DNA of 64,000 nt from Ophthalmolycus amberensis (Eukaryota > Chordata > Actinopteri > Perciformes > Zoarcidae). The notes beneath the pieces were generated by a model. The model was not told the origin of the DNA. It ran no database searches and worked only from the letters and a program-made list of their open reading frames with translations. Made by a program: the position numbers and the translations under genes. Shown one piece after another: positions 12,772 to 27,052 of the stretch. Numbering within the stretch: the first letter of the stretch is position 1; each line of letters starts with the position of its first letter. The stretch covers positions 1,099,001 to 1,163,000 of the forward strand of contig JAFEUB010001215.1 of assembly GCA_024529925.1 (NCBI GenBank), written 5' to 3'.

Positions 12772-15700
12772 CATCATATCTCTATTTCTAGGGTCAACAT
12801 TGATTTTCTGCTCTTAACGGTAACCATAACAACATGGGGCATTATATACACACCCATACTGTACGCTTGATTCACACACACACACACACACACACACAAA
12901 GATTGCAGGAAGGCAGACACACAATGGGGCAGTCTCTTAATGGACAATAAGGAAAAAAGGGAAGTTGAGAAGGAGGGGCGAGAGCAGCTGAAAGAATAAA
13001 ATGAGGAGAAAGATACAGCGCGATACAAATCCAGAAAAGAGAGACACAGAAAGAGAGAGAGAGAGACGGTTTCCGTCGCCCAAGGGCAGACTTAAACGGG
13101 CAGAGAGGGTGGGAGCACTCAGCATTAAGGGTTTGTAGTCAGACAAAGAAAGAGACAGAGAACATAAATCTGTGTTAGTGAGGCACTGAGGGACCCACAG
13201 TCTGTGGCTCCTCTGTATCTGTGAGACCAGGCAGCACACCTCACTGATATAAGAAGGAGCAGTCCCCCGATGTCCAGCTCTCATTAATGAACCAAGAGTC
13301 AGAGAGCTGATTCATACAGCACTTTCTGTCACGCTGCATGTCAATATAAACACGTACGTCGTTGAGTTCTTTGTCTCATCTCACATTCAAGTGATTGTGC
13401 ATGCGTTACCACGGCAACAAGACCCCCAACCCAGCTCAGGCTGAGGGTTTCTGCAGGGGCCCCGTGTCGTTTTTCGAGAAGAAGCTATCCGGTTGATGCC
13501 CATCTACCTGAAACAATCTGAATATTTCATCTTTCTGAGGCTGATTCAAATATCACTCTCAGGCATCATGTAGGGATGCCAAGTGTACAGTAGATCAATG
13601 TACACAATACAAACACCAGGAAATACATTATTAAGCTTAGAGTCTCAAAAGGTGTCAGCTATGATATCATATCATGAATAGAGCTTTTATAGAGAAATCA
13701 ATGTTGTATCACTCTGAACCCCGTTGATGACGCTCCACACCTGCTGCCAGGTGTGACTTTACATCTGATGCAGAGAAAAATACAAGTTGTGCGACTTCAA
13801 CAGCTGAACAGCACTTTATGGGGAAAGAGCAAACATGTTCTGTCCACGTCTGTTTTTCATGCAGGTAGTCCGGTCTCCTCTCAAAGTCCAAATATACACA
13901 TGTTAGGTGAATTGGGAAGTAAATTGTATGCAAGTGTGAATGTGGCTTTGTTTGTCATCGTAGCGTTTAAATAATAAATGAACGGAAGGAGAACAGGGTG
14001 GTTGGTATGATCACAAATAGACACCACGGGGGGGGGGGGAAAAAGCTGCTTCAACAGAAAATCAAAGGACAGAAGTGTCGGTGTAAGCAATTCTTTGACA
14101 GCAAAGTGATCTCTGGGATGTGTAGTGGCAGAACAGCACAGCAGTGACTTTCAGCAACGCATTGAATGTGCTGAAGTGGTTAGAAGATGAATTGATCAGC
14201 TGGTATTACTGCAGGAGTGCTTTTGTCCAAGGTTGGATGTAATAATATCTATCGATGAATTTCCTGTTGTGCAGCTAAGAAACTAGCTTAAAGTGTAAAT
14301 TAGCAGTGTGCCGGGATGACGTGCATATCCACCACCGCACCTAAAGACAAGTGGTTGAATGCTGAGCAACAGGACAGACAAGCTGACGTCAAGTGAGCTT
14401 GTTTGCGGTGTCCTACCTGGCATGATGACGTCAGAGAAGCCCAGTTTCCTGGTGATGGACACGCCCCGCGTGAAGAGGACCATGTACTCTCGTCTCAGCT
14501 GCTCTATGTCCCCGTGGAGGAGCTGGAGAGCCACTGCCAGGCCTAACAAAGAAACAATAATAATAAAAATCTGACATAACATATTCCGATATGACAGACT
14601 TGATATTCCCTCCCTTATCCTTTACCATAGCCACTGAATAAACCTCTCAAAATATATCATAACCCTATTCCTAACACAATAATGAATATATTCACAAGGG
14701 CATATTTTTTATTACAGCCACATGAACTTGCAAACCAGATAACTAAAGTTATACCTTCCAACATCAATGATCATGTGTATGGAAGGGAACAGACAACCCC
14801 ACATATACATGAACCAAAAATGTAAACAGCCTGTGAATCATCTCCAGCTCTTTTTTATTGCGAGGAAATCCGACATGAAGGCTGTCGTTTCAAATCAAAA
14901 TCCTTGCGTAATAACTCCAAATGTCAGCGCAGCGAAATTAAAGCGCCGACTTGCATGTAAAGCTGAAAAGCCGCATCTCCTCGACGTCCGAGCGCGCGAG
15001 CCTCGTCCGCGCTCACGAGGAGAGGCGAGTACACAAAACGGCTTGACAGCAAGGCAGTGTGTACGGGACAAGATGATGGTGATTATTATTGTTGTGGATG
15101 TTTCCAGGAGAGTTGGGAGGCAGTGGTGAAGCGGTTCATTAGCTTTGAGAGGTTTCGGGCCACTAAGAGTCAACAAGGCAACGTGACTTGTTTGCAATAT
15201 ACCTAAATTGACTCCACTACAGAGGAATAAAGCAGGAAAAAGGCTGTGAAGTTGAGAGAAATGTTGTAATGTCTTCACTTTTAAGCCTTTTTAGGCTGAT
15301 TATATTAAAATTGCAATGCAAGGAAAAATGCTTTAAAAAATAAACCTATTTTGATTATTTACATCCCGGCGGGATTAAATATATCTATGACGTCTCTTTC
15401 TGTCTGTATATTCATATTGAAGTCAATCTAATTAATTCATTTACAAAAAAACATTGAGTGTGTGTGTGAACGGTAGTTTAACCAAACAAAGTCACATAAA
15501 TTCCACTGCTACTCTTGCTAACGTTAAGCTAGTTGTTATCTTTTGCGAGAGTCGATTTGATTGAGCTGCTGCCTCTTTTAGTTTTTTGAAACAAACCAAG
15601 CTACCAAGGTGTCACTTCATCAAAATGGGTATTTTTCAATAACAGTTAACAGCTAGCTCCGCACTACGAGGCAAGGACGACATCTCTGATACAAACTCCG

Positions 15701-18700
15701 AAACCATCCGTACAGAGGTTATGAAGGGTGGGCAGGACACTACAGTCCTCTGATCTAAATAATTCAAAAATAACACATACAGTTAACCAACGGTGTGTTC
15801 AACCTGGCACAAAGGCCTGGTGGGAAATGAAAGGAGAGTCCCCATTAGGTGCAGGAGAGATTTTTTTCATGTGGATCAAGCCTTTGGCATTCATCCGCAC
15901 ATAAACAAACACACACACGGACGGGCTCTAAAAGCTACTGCCCGGGCTACAATGAGGCGAACCAGCTTCATTACTATTCCGCCACAAAAACACCCTCAAC
16001 CTTCGCTCACCCGGCCTGCCTCCTCAAAAACTGAAAAACAAAACAGTGGAGTTGTCGCAGCCTCTTCTGTCGCTGCCTACGCTCGCATGGAGGTGGGAGC
16101 TGAATTATCTACCTGACCTGACTCATGCGGAGCCAGATTCTTATGAAATCCCTTTTATGGATTGTTGGGCTACGCGTACACAACAATCACCATCTCCTCG
16201 AATTTGATTTCCCCAAAAAGCCACCATGACCCTGAAACACACGGATAAAATGGGGGTAGTCATTAGTCTACATGTGAACAAAGTAACCGTCTCCCCACAT
16301 AGACCGTCTCTCCGCATCTTTATGACGCAAACAGCCCAGTGTTCTTTATATGTTGAGGGCAGTGCATTCATCTCTCCCCTGCTAATTGGCTGCTAATAAG
16401 AGACGTCTGGCACACTGCCAGGTCTGCTTTAAAAGGAGAACCACACAGCGAGACAACTTCAGACACACACCGGGATGCACACACACACACACTCATACAA
16501 AGAGGGCATGGCACACACACCTATACAAACATGTACACGTATACACACACACACACACACACACACACTCAAATAGACATTACGTTATCTTACTTCACTG
16601 CACACTTCCTTTTAATTGCCCTCCTGACACCAAGTGTAATAAATTGTGGTCCTTAAATTATGCATGGTGTTCCATAACTCCTGCATGGACGTTTTCAAAG
16701 GGACAAAGTGGCGAGGAGACACTGACCTGTTTGCTAAAGATGAAATACTCTCTGCGGTCGAGGCTAGACAAGTGACTCGAGTGTTATCTATGCTGTAATG
16801 TTGCTCTGCAGGAGAACAATGGCCCTTTGGGGGGGGAATTGACTTTCCAGATGACGATGTACACAGTAAAAATGCGCTGCGAGTGATGTTGTGCAGCGCT
16901 GTTCTGCATGTAGAGAGAGCACCGTTGAGGTGAGAATTGAAAAAAATAAATAAATAAAAAAGTGGCAAGTTTTTGGGGTTGACGGAGGAATTGTTGCCTG
17001 AGTATGCATCTCTTAATAAATGTGGATATGATATCAGGCTGTCAGCAACTTGCGTCGCCGCTGTCATCGGTGCTACTAGAGTGAGAGCAGGTGTGTGTGT
17101 GTGTGTGTGAGAGAGATAGAAGAAGTTAAAAAGAGGCAATAAGATTGCTGTCAAAAGCTGTCATAGCTAATAAAATCATAATGAATTAATTTGGTCCAGA
17201 CAGATAAACGGTGCTCATAGTACAAAAATTGAACTTAATATTCAGAGCTCATTATCTTAGAAATTGAAATGACCTCTACTTATGTGACTAAAGCGTTTTG
17301 TGAGATCAACGTCAAGTTCAGTTAAGCGGTGCGAGTGAAATTTCTGAACGGACTGGCTTGAATCATGCATCAAGTATCGTACGCACAGCTCTCCTCAAAC
17401 GCACAGAGGCTAATCAGCTGTTCAGCGGGATCAATGTCTTCAGCTGGCAGCTACTCAATAGCTAACACGCAAAGTGTTTGTGATAAACTGCACGCACAGC
17501 AGCCAGAAGAAGGGAGCAACTCTTTCAATCTAATTCACTTCCATGTGTTTGTGACGTGTGTGCAGAAGTCTGTCAAAATAAGAAGCCTAGAGGAAACCGG
17601 TGTATGTTGGATACATTTTGAGAAAGGAAACATGCTGTCTCCTGCGTTGTCTTCCTCATTGGTGTGATTAATTGTTTATGATTACAGAATCAGAATCTTA
17701 AAGCTGGAATGTCACTATCATCAATCAAGCGGAGTCACCTCGAAGGTCTCGGAAGTTTAACGTCAACAACGAAAGCACCACATTATCTGTCTGCTTCACC
17801 TGTAATTAAATCAGACAAAGCGTGTCATCAGTTTACACGGCAAAATATAGCTGATGCAAGAACTTAAGATTTTGTTGGAGTTCAATACGAGATAAGGAAA
17901 CGGTTAAGTGGTTGCGTAATATTTCTATTTCAGCTGATGCAAAGGCACATTGCGTCTCCGTCTATTCAGCAGCAGCACCGTCGTATAGAACTTTTTCGCT
18001 GGATGCTGCAGTTCTGTTATGAAGCAGCGGCGCGTAAAGATGCTGCTTGGATAACGCGGACTGCGTTAAATGGCTTTGTGTCTCTCCGTTTGATTACTGC
18101 ACTCCTATATGCAAGATTATTCATGATGATTTCGAGTCCCCCCCCCCCCCCCCCGAGTCGTGCGACTTCTCCTCGAGTAATTAATTATTGGTCTTCTGAG
18201 ACGAGGTGAAAAGAGGAGCCGAGTCAGTAGATTCTCACGGATTCTTGACGTTCCTATAATCTCTTCTCCCTCAAACAATTATCAGCCATTTTCTATGCAG
18301 CGGGCTGTGGTGTTCCTCTAAGAATACACGATGGAGATGTTAGAAGACAATGAACTCTTTCAATACGCAAAATGTTCTTGAGGACAATAACAGCCTGCAG
18401 CAACACTTCACTAAAGCATGATGTAAATCAGCTTTAAGACAAACTTCTAATGAACTGTTGCTGATTGCTTGCTGGCTTGGTTGCACATTTGGCCCTCGCT
18501 GCAAACAGCTGCAGACCGAGCCGACGCTGTTTAATTCATGATTATGTTCTCTCACGTCACCCTCTGTGCCCCATTCGAGCTTCCCGCACTGCAGATCATA
18601 TTTTGAGGTCCTAATCAGAAGTTCATCTCGGGCTGCATCTATATCCGAAATTAAGGATGAATCTCATTGCGGAACAAACCTCTTCGCACGTCACATGACA

Positions 18701-21700
18701 TTTCTTCGAGGTTTGAAGAACTGAATGTGCCGATTCTCCACCAACCTGTTGCTATGGGAAACTGCTGATGCTGCGGTTCAGTGTGGTGCAAATGCAGCTA
18801 TTCAGTAAGAGTCATCTGAATGCATTTGCAACAGCAGGCTTCCTGAAGACGCGACCATGTGAAGGCTGATCCGCCTCCCTAAAGAGGAACTTCGCTCCCA
18901 CATGAGCGCTACTCAGACTGACCGGAAGCTGACACAGTAAGAGACCGATGATGCAACCCGAGCTGCTGAGTTTGTCATCGGGGCACAATGACGGTTTTGT
19001 GGAAGGAATAAGCCTGATTATCACCAGACTGTTGCAATTAACAGCTTTAAAGGTTGTTCCCTGAGAATAAAAACACGATACAAAACAACAAGGTGTGTGG
19101 ATGCGAGGCGGCAACATAAAGAAAAGACTTATGGTTCTTACCGGTGTTGGAGCCCGACAGGTTGTACCTGGAATTCGCCTTTTTGATTATGTTCTCATGG
19201 ATCTGGTGCCACTCGCTCTCTGTGTTACACCTGAGACAGAAAGATGACACAGGAAATAAATATTTTGTATACATTTTCTACGCAAAGGGGCACTTCAGCA
19301 ATTTAGTATTTCAGTCCGGCAAAGTAGGAGGACTCACAAGGACAGATTACTGAAAGAATGGTCGATGGTTGCCGTTCTGTTGCACTCTGAGCAAGTGGTG
19401 GCTTATAATGTATGTGACATGTGAACTACAGGTGCAAATAAAAAGTTAGAGGTTTGACAGTGACGTTGAACTAGAGCAGGTCAAGTCAACAAATTCTTAC
19501 AGTATTTACTGTGACGTCTTGTCTGGACCTAATTCTGAAAACATCCAGTTCAGAACTTAAATGCTGATCCGACTAAAACCTCTCTGGTGTTACTGCAGGT
19601 AAAAAGAAAGTAGTTGTATTTTCTTCAGAGCTAAATGTATTTGGCCCCTAAGTCTGACTCTGATCCAGCTATAATTTAGGTCAAACTACTGAGTCAACTA
19701 GCCTTTCTTTTTTATCCCTCAGGGCATCGTGTAGACTAGGTTGGACCACAAAGTCCTTTCACTGTTGATGAAACAAACAACGGGAAAGGTGCATTTATAT
19801 TTATATTTATTTCAATACTGCTGTGTTATTTAGTTTGACTACCAGCTAACAAACTGACTTGAATTGCTTTGTAAAAATGTGCTTTTAAGTGTGGTTAGTA
19901 ATTTGAATAAAAGCTCAATTTATTGCTTATTTGGAAGAGCAGTGACTCCCTTAAAACGCTTTCTTGCCAAAAGAGAGAAGAGAAAATGTCCCACTGACAT
20001 AAGTGTCTGTGTAATATTAAGCTGGAGCTCGATCACAGCCAGCTTAGCCGCAATCTGTCGTTTTCAGACTTTGTGATGAAATGCGGGTTGTTTACAGTGA
20101 CTTACGCATAAACCTTGAGCAGGTGGTCATCCTTGGAGTCGGCAGTGAGGAGGTCGGCGATGCTGACGACGGCACAGCCAAACGGCCTCCTGTACTGTAC
20201 GCTACACAGATTCTTCTTCTCTCCTGCTCCCATTCTCCCTGCGCACACACACACACACACACACACACAAAGAAACATGTGACGATTATCCTCGCCAAAA
20301 TAGCTGCGATTCGCAATATTATCCTGAATCACCTTACTTTTGAAACAAATAGCTTCCTTTTTAGGGAAAAACAATCATAAATCATAAGGCCCTCCTTCGC
20401 ATTAGTAAATCAAATATTGTGCGCCTCTTTTGTGTCTTACGTGATAATTAATGAGGTTCTATTTTTCACTTCTCTACCGTGATGGACAGCTTTTTGAAGT
20501 CACTCAATATTCATGACCATCACAATAATGGCAATTCACCGTCAGTCATCGTGCGTGTCCTAAATCTTCCCACCGCTACTGCTACGAGAGCCCAAGAGAT
20601 TTAACAGACATGTAGCGCTCAGTAAAATAAAGCAGCAGCATCATAACTCCCACCTATTCTTATGATGTGCACAACGATGTAGACGTCTTTTCGGAGATCG
20701 CTGCTTCCCAAATCCTGAAAGGAAAAAAAAGCAGGAAAACATATTTCCACATCAGATTCAATCATTGTAAACAAGCCACAGAGAGCTGACTTAGCTCTTA
20801 GTTTTCAGGGTGATGGAGCATGACTTTACTGTACATTGCTTTAAATTGCTCCCCGATCAATCTTCGTAAACGCAAAGCCATGTTCGCTACTCACCACGAA
20901 CAGCGTGCATTGTCTTTCCGTCTTCTCTGGCGACTTGGGCAACCCGCTCTTATTCAGCTTGACAAAGAACCTTTCGCTGTACAAGAGGAGAGACAAGAGT
21001 GTGGGAACACACAATGAGATGAACGGGGTCAGAAGTGATGGCTGGGTGTCGTCGTAAACAACTGCATCCAAGCCACCGCTAACCGGAACAGAATAAAGAT
21101 TAGAAACGGTGTCAGAAAAGTCAAGCGCTGAACGGTGGGCACTAGAGGAAACGCTTCAAACCAAAAAGCTGTCTGAAACGGAATATGAGGCTGCAGCAAG
21201 ACAGGCAGAGAAGGATCAGAGACAGAGGGAGACACAAATATATACAAAGAGTTACACAGGCTGTCTGTAACATATCCGACAACAAGTACATCCACACGTG
21301 GCTCCTCCACGGCTGGCTTGAATATTCAGTGTGTTGTTGCATATCGTTGGGTTCTCTCTGACACATTTTAGCTCGCATACTCGACTGTCAGCAAAGATAG
21401 TGATGGGTTACAACAAAAAGTCTCAGAACTGCCAAGAAACCACCGTCTTGGAGAGATTTTTTTTTTTTTAAATGTTCTGATGGTTGAGCTAAAAGGAAAG
21501 TCAGAGGGTCTGTATCATTCAATAGCTGTCGAGTCATCCCTCAGAAGAGTCAGAGGATCGCAACAGTCGTTAGGATATATCATCTGGGGACCATGCATGT
21601 CGATACAATAGGTGTTGAAACATTTACATCAGGACCGAAGTGGCGGATTAACCAACCGACATACAGACCAACACTGCCACCCCTCGAGCTGCGACGCTAG

Positions 21701-24700
21701 CATTGGCTAAAAATAAAAGCGTAAGCCGCCACACTGAGACAATTGGAAAAGTAAATTGTCTGGCTTTCTGTCTAAACAAACTCTGAATCATACTTTGGAC
21801 CGTTTGCACATACTCTACAGTGCAACTTTAGAGTATGAAATTCAAGAGCTTCACAGGGCAGAGTGAGCCGACTCGAAATAACAACTCTGGCCTCAGATGC
21901 CCCGTACCCCGCCTTCGTGCAGGCGTGTAATTAAGTGCATGTCGGGCGAAATAAACCCAGTAAGGACGGACACAGGAACGCCTTTTCATTCTCTTTGTAC
22001 TCAGTCCTCTCTTTCTATCTCGCACACAAGCTCAAAGAGAGGACAGCGGAGGCATCCTGCTGGGCCCCGTCTCATCCTGGCTGGCGAGCTGAGGGCTAAT
22101 CCAGTTAGGTGACTTTCACAGTCCACCGATAAGCAGGGAGAAAAACCTTGTAATGCACCAGCGCCCGACAATGAGCCGAGTCTCTGGCACGGTTAGCAGG
22201 CGCGAGCTACAGTAGACCCATCCACACAACAGCAGCATTTACCCCAACAGAGCCTATATAACTTGACTTCATGCTGCATACGGCTACAACTGGATGAGGA
22301 TGTTTCAGAACAGTCTGAGCTATTAAAAGCTCTTATTAAAAGGGCTTAAAAGTGACCGTGTCTCGTCTGTGATGTAAATAAGAGGCTGCTTCCTGCACTG
22401 TAATTCAGCGTTTTGTGTATGCAGGGCAGCGGGCGCTGTTTGAATTAATTACGGGCCTGATAATTAATTATACAAATGCTCATGATTTTTCAGACATGTG
22501 CTCCTTTCGGTGAAGTTTTCCGTCTCATCGTCCGAATTGGAACGAGCCGGTTGGATTTCGATGCGGTTGTTCCTCATTAGCTGCTCTCTGCAACTTCCCA
22601 GGCCATTTATCCAGCCATATGGAGGCGGATTCCTCTGCATTAGACATGAGACGTGCGCACGTTTTCCCCAACCCTAATTAGCGCTCTATTGTGGAAACCC
22701 CAACTGCCAATTAACAGCCACTCCTGCAAACACAGACACACATGCGCGAGTCCCTTACACGCCCCCCCCACCTCCCCTCCCCTCCCCCTCCCTCCCAGCG
22801 GGACCGTATCTCCCTCTATCACGGCTGGCATTAGCATAACATGAATGGCCGACTTCCCGCTCCTCTGGGCCCACACGGAGCCTGCTCTTCCCTCTCCTGA
22901 TATCGATGATTGCATTCGGAGCTGTGCGATCACCCGTCGAGGGGGCGGAGGGGGGGGTAGTGAGCGACTGGCGTGTAAAATACTGGCTAAATGAACTGCC
23001 ACCGTTGCCTCCCTCCCTCCCCACAGCCGAAAAACCTTAATCTACCCCCAGAGGCCATGTTGAAAGATGAGAGAAGGGCTAGACTAGACGGCGTGGTGAA
23101 CAGGTAGAGAACACACCAGGCCAGACCTATCAACCACATGTGTCTTCTTTGTGAAAAACACACACTGGGCCTCTGCGGTTCACGAAAGGAATATAAAAAC
23201 ACACACACACACACACACGTCCACTCATTCAGGATGACCCTGTTGGAGTTGAGTGTAGGTTGCGATTAGGAGGCGGGAAGTGCAAGTATCTACGGAGAGA
23301 CCGGAGCGAGGCCGTGTAAAGTGTTTGATCCGGGATAGCACACAGAACTTAGAGAAAGAGCAACAGGATCATGTGTGAGCATGGTCGGCCACAGTGCGTC
23401 ACGCTGGGGGAGCCAGACAAGGAGCCTGTATCGCACACAAAGCAGCGAGCACGGTGCACGGGGGCTGCTGGTGTTGGCAGGGTACTGAGACAACAGGTCG
23501 GACCCCCATCTGGTCCTTGAGACACACACACACACAGAAACCACCAGCACAGAAGGAAGTGTCGAAATGGCTTCATGCCAGGCATCTTGCCTCAATGTGT
23601 GTGTGTGTCTCTGTTTGTGTGTGACCAGACAGTGAGAGACAATGTTGGCCAGCTGCCATTGTGAGATCTTCCTTGAAGACAAAACCAATAAGGCCTCTGA
23701 CAGCCTTTCCCCCCCAATACTGACAAAAATAATGGTATTTAGATAAACTGTGAGAAGAATATAAATTTGTTATTACATCATCATAAGATATCATATCGTT
23801 ATTCAGTGTCGATAAAAGTGCATAACATGAGCTTAACAACTAAAGCCGACTTCATTGTGTGTCAGAGAATGAGCTGTAAATCCATTACAAACGAAGGCAT
23901 GTGTTTCGAGTGGAACTTGATATGATGCCACTGGACTCTCATTACCCACTTCAAGTCAAAGTGCGGGTCAGGAGTAGTCGCCAAAAATGTACCTTCATTA
24001 TTGGCAAACCTCTTACCGTACATCAGCAACTTGGATGCATGAGCTGAAAGGAGGCCGGAGAGCACATTTAAATATACTTCCTAATTAAAAGTGCTTCTGA
24101 TCCACTGATGACACACGGTATATATGCGTGTGTGCATATCTCATTTAGCTGAGGAACTCATCTTTCTCTCGGACAGACCACATCATGAAAACCAAACCTT
24201 GCGCACTCCTTGTAAAAATAGAACCTCCTCTGTTGTGTGCCATTGTTCATAATATAAAACTTTACTTCTTCCCCGGAGTATTTGTGCTTTCTCGCCTCAC
24301 AGGATGACCGCAGTTTTATCTGGACACTGGTTCTTCAACCAGCCATGGCCCTGCTGACACCTACTACGATCTTCATTATTAACATTATTAATCCTATTAC
24401 CGATACCATTAATGCACAGTACTGATTTTGTCTCTTCCCCGGAGTCCTTGTGCTTCCTCTCCTCACAGGTTTCCATGGAGCATGGTTTCATCTGGACCCT
24501 GGTCCTTCCTCCTACCATGGCCCTGCTGACTCCAACTGCTAATATCACTTTTATTATTACTCACATTACTATTTCATACTACCGATACCATTAATGCACA
24601 TTATTGACCTGCTTCTTCACCAGAGTCTCTGTGCTTTCTCGCCTCACAGGTTCCTGTGTATCCGGGTTTACCTGGACCAGGTGTTGCCTCCTGTCGTGGT

Positions 24701-27016
24701 TGTGTCATACATTGAATGTGCTGTAATTACATTGAATGTGTTGTAATTCACTATCCTGTTCTACACATGACATCATTGCACTTCTGTCCATCCTGGGAGA
24801 GGGATCCCTCCTCTATTGCTCTCCCACAGGTTTCTTCCTCTTTCCTCCCCGTTAAAGGGGTTTTTTTGGGGAGTTTTTCCTGTTCTGATGTGAGGGTTCC
24901 GGGACAAGAGGATGTCAAATGTGTACATATTGTAAAGCCCTCTGAGGCAAATTTGTAATTTGTGATTTTGGGCTATACAAAAATAAATTGAATTGAATTG
25001 AATAATATGAAGGAAACCACAGACTCTCCACGCAGGGTTTTTAAAGAAACCAAGCTCGCACAAAAGTTAGCTTTTCTGCCAGTGATGTGATGAACAATGA
25101 ATTGGATTTCTTTAGAACCAGAAGTGGAGCTACTGTATACTGAAACGAAATAATAAAAGAATCAATGTCACCCTCGTTCTTCTGATGTGACCCAGTGGGG
25201 CGGAGAGCGAGCGTCAAACACAAGCATGGCTTATCAAAAGGAGTTTCACTGTTGCCGTGCTCATTTTTCAACCCACTCATTTGCCTTGCCTGACGAATCC
25301 GCTTGTTTGCGACATGAAATGGAATTTCTTTTTTTCTTCGCTTTGAACTGTGAAACCGGGGAGTTTTAAACACACAGTCTTGCGTTTGGCCGGCGCCCCA
25401 TCAGGAGCACGTGGGCGTTGCGTGTGTCATTGCGCGAGTGACGTGTGCAGACTCCCCGGGCGATAGGCTCTTTCATGTGGACGGGACAGACACTTTTTAC
25501 AAGACAAAATAGCTCGGCCTCGCCCACTTTTATGTGTCCAAGTGCGCTTTAACTACCCGCTTTATCTAATCAATCTTCATGAATATAATTAGAGCGGTCC
25601 TCTTGACATCAGAAGGGGAGCCCTTTGAAATATCGCCCTGCAATCACCAGTCCACGTCACTTACATTGCTACGGACGAGTAAACATTGGCTACTATTTTA
25701 ACCTACAAGTATCCAAAAGGGATGCATGTTCCGTCACTAGTTGGTAAAATCACGGGGGATTCTTTTCTCTGAAGCGTCGTACCTGAGCGGCCGGTTCTCC
25801 CGTCCGTCATAAATGTGAAAGAAGACTTCTAGCTCCTCCCCCAGATTTGCACTCATCAGACTCTTCACGTGGACGAACAAGTGATGGGTGCTAGCGGCCG
25901 CAGGGGTCTCCTTCTTACGATGCCGATGTTCCATCTGCAGAGAGGAGAGAAACAATATCGGCACAAATCAATTTCCAGAATGCTATTCTGGGCAGGGAAA
26001 TCTTTCTATGTCGGACTTGATCCGCAACTATAACAGAACATGCAAAAAATGAAATGCATAAAACAGACACAAATACACATTGTGCTGTTCTGATGTATTG
26101 AAGGGATGGATTTGGAAAGGTTAAAAAAGCAGTAAAATCCAACAGCTCTAAATCCAGAGAGATCCTCAAAAAGCAGGATCAAAGCTTATGAAATACAGTT
26201 AATACCCGGAAAAAACAACATTTGGTTACATCTCTGTTAATACTGGCCAATCACATTCAAGAGCTGCCGTGTTTAGTATCGAGTACCCCTCTGAGACTCC
26301 TCGTAGTTGGGAGATTTGCTGCAGATTTGCATATATATTTAAAGACTCGGGCTAAGATATAGATTTTGTTGATATAGATGGAGCTAATATAACGTGTAAT
26401 AACGCAGACCGTCAGCAGCGCCAGAGGCTAAGATGTGAGCGTTCGAGCTGTGTTGTCTGACGGTTTCTTTGTTGCAATCTTGTTGCCAAAGAAACACAGA
26501 AAACACTTCTTGCTGCACATAAACAAACACTTTATAAACAGGTATTTATACACAAGCATATTCATCATCAGGTCTAAAAGCACTTAACATGGCCGCCTTC
26601 CTTATTTATTTACCTCTAGCATTTATCTGTAAGTAGGTTCATTATGTTCTTGACAAAATAATTAAATAATGGTGTTGTGATATGCATCCCTTTCAGCTGG
26701 TGGCTTAATCTCAGAGAAACAGAAACCGGAGCACTGAAATTCACCCTGCATATAAATGCGACCGTCCCACAATGCAGCAGAAAGTCACATCTCAGTGCCT
26801 CGTGGTGCATGGGCACTTGCGCCCGGTATTACATGCTATATTAAGTCAATCTATATCAGAACAAATCAATAATGCGGATCAACAACGCCTCCCGCAGCAT
26901 GGTGCGGGCGTTGTAAATACCATCCGGATCAACACACGCGTCGCAGCTCTGTTTATGAGAGGTTCATCCGAATCCCCTGTCAACATCCAAAAATACGAGG
27001 ACAAACACACACACGT

Positions 27017-27052
<36 letters not shown>

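Larger units (their letters stand above)
20977..25782 (-). other. dock4: dock4 intron 8
   Basis: Holds the L2-like LINE fragment (24265-25003), a segment rich in homeodomain-type TAATTA cores (22430-22700), and several short CA tracts. Confidence 0.75.
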
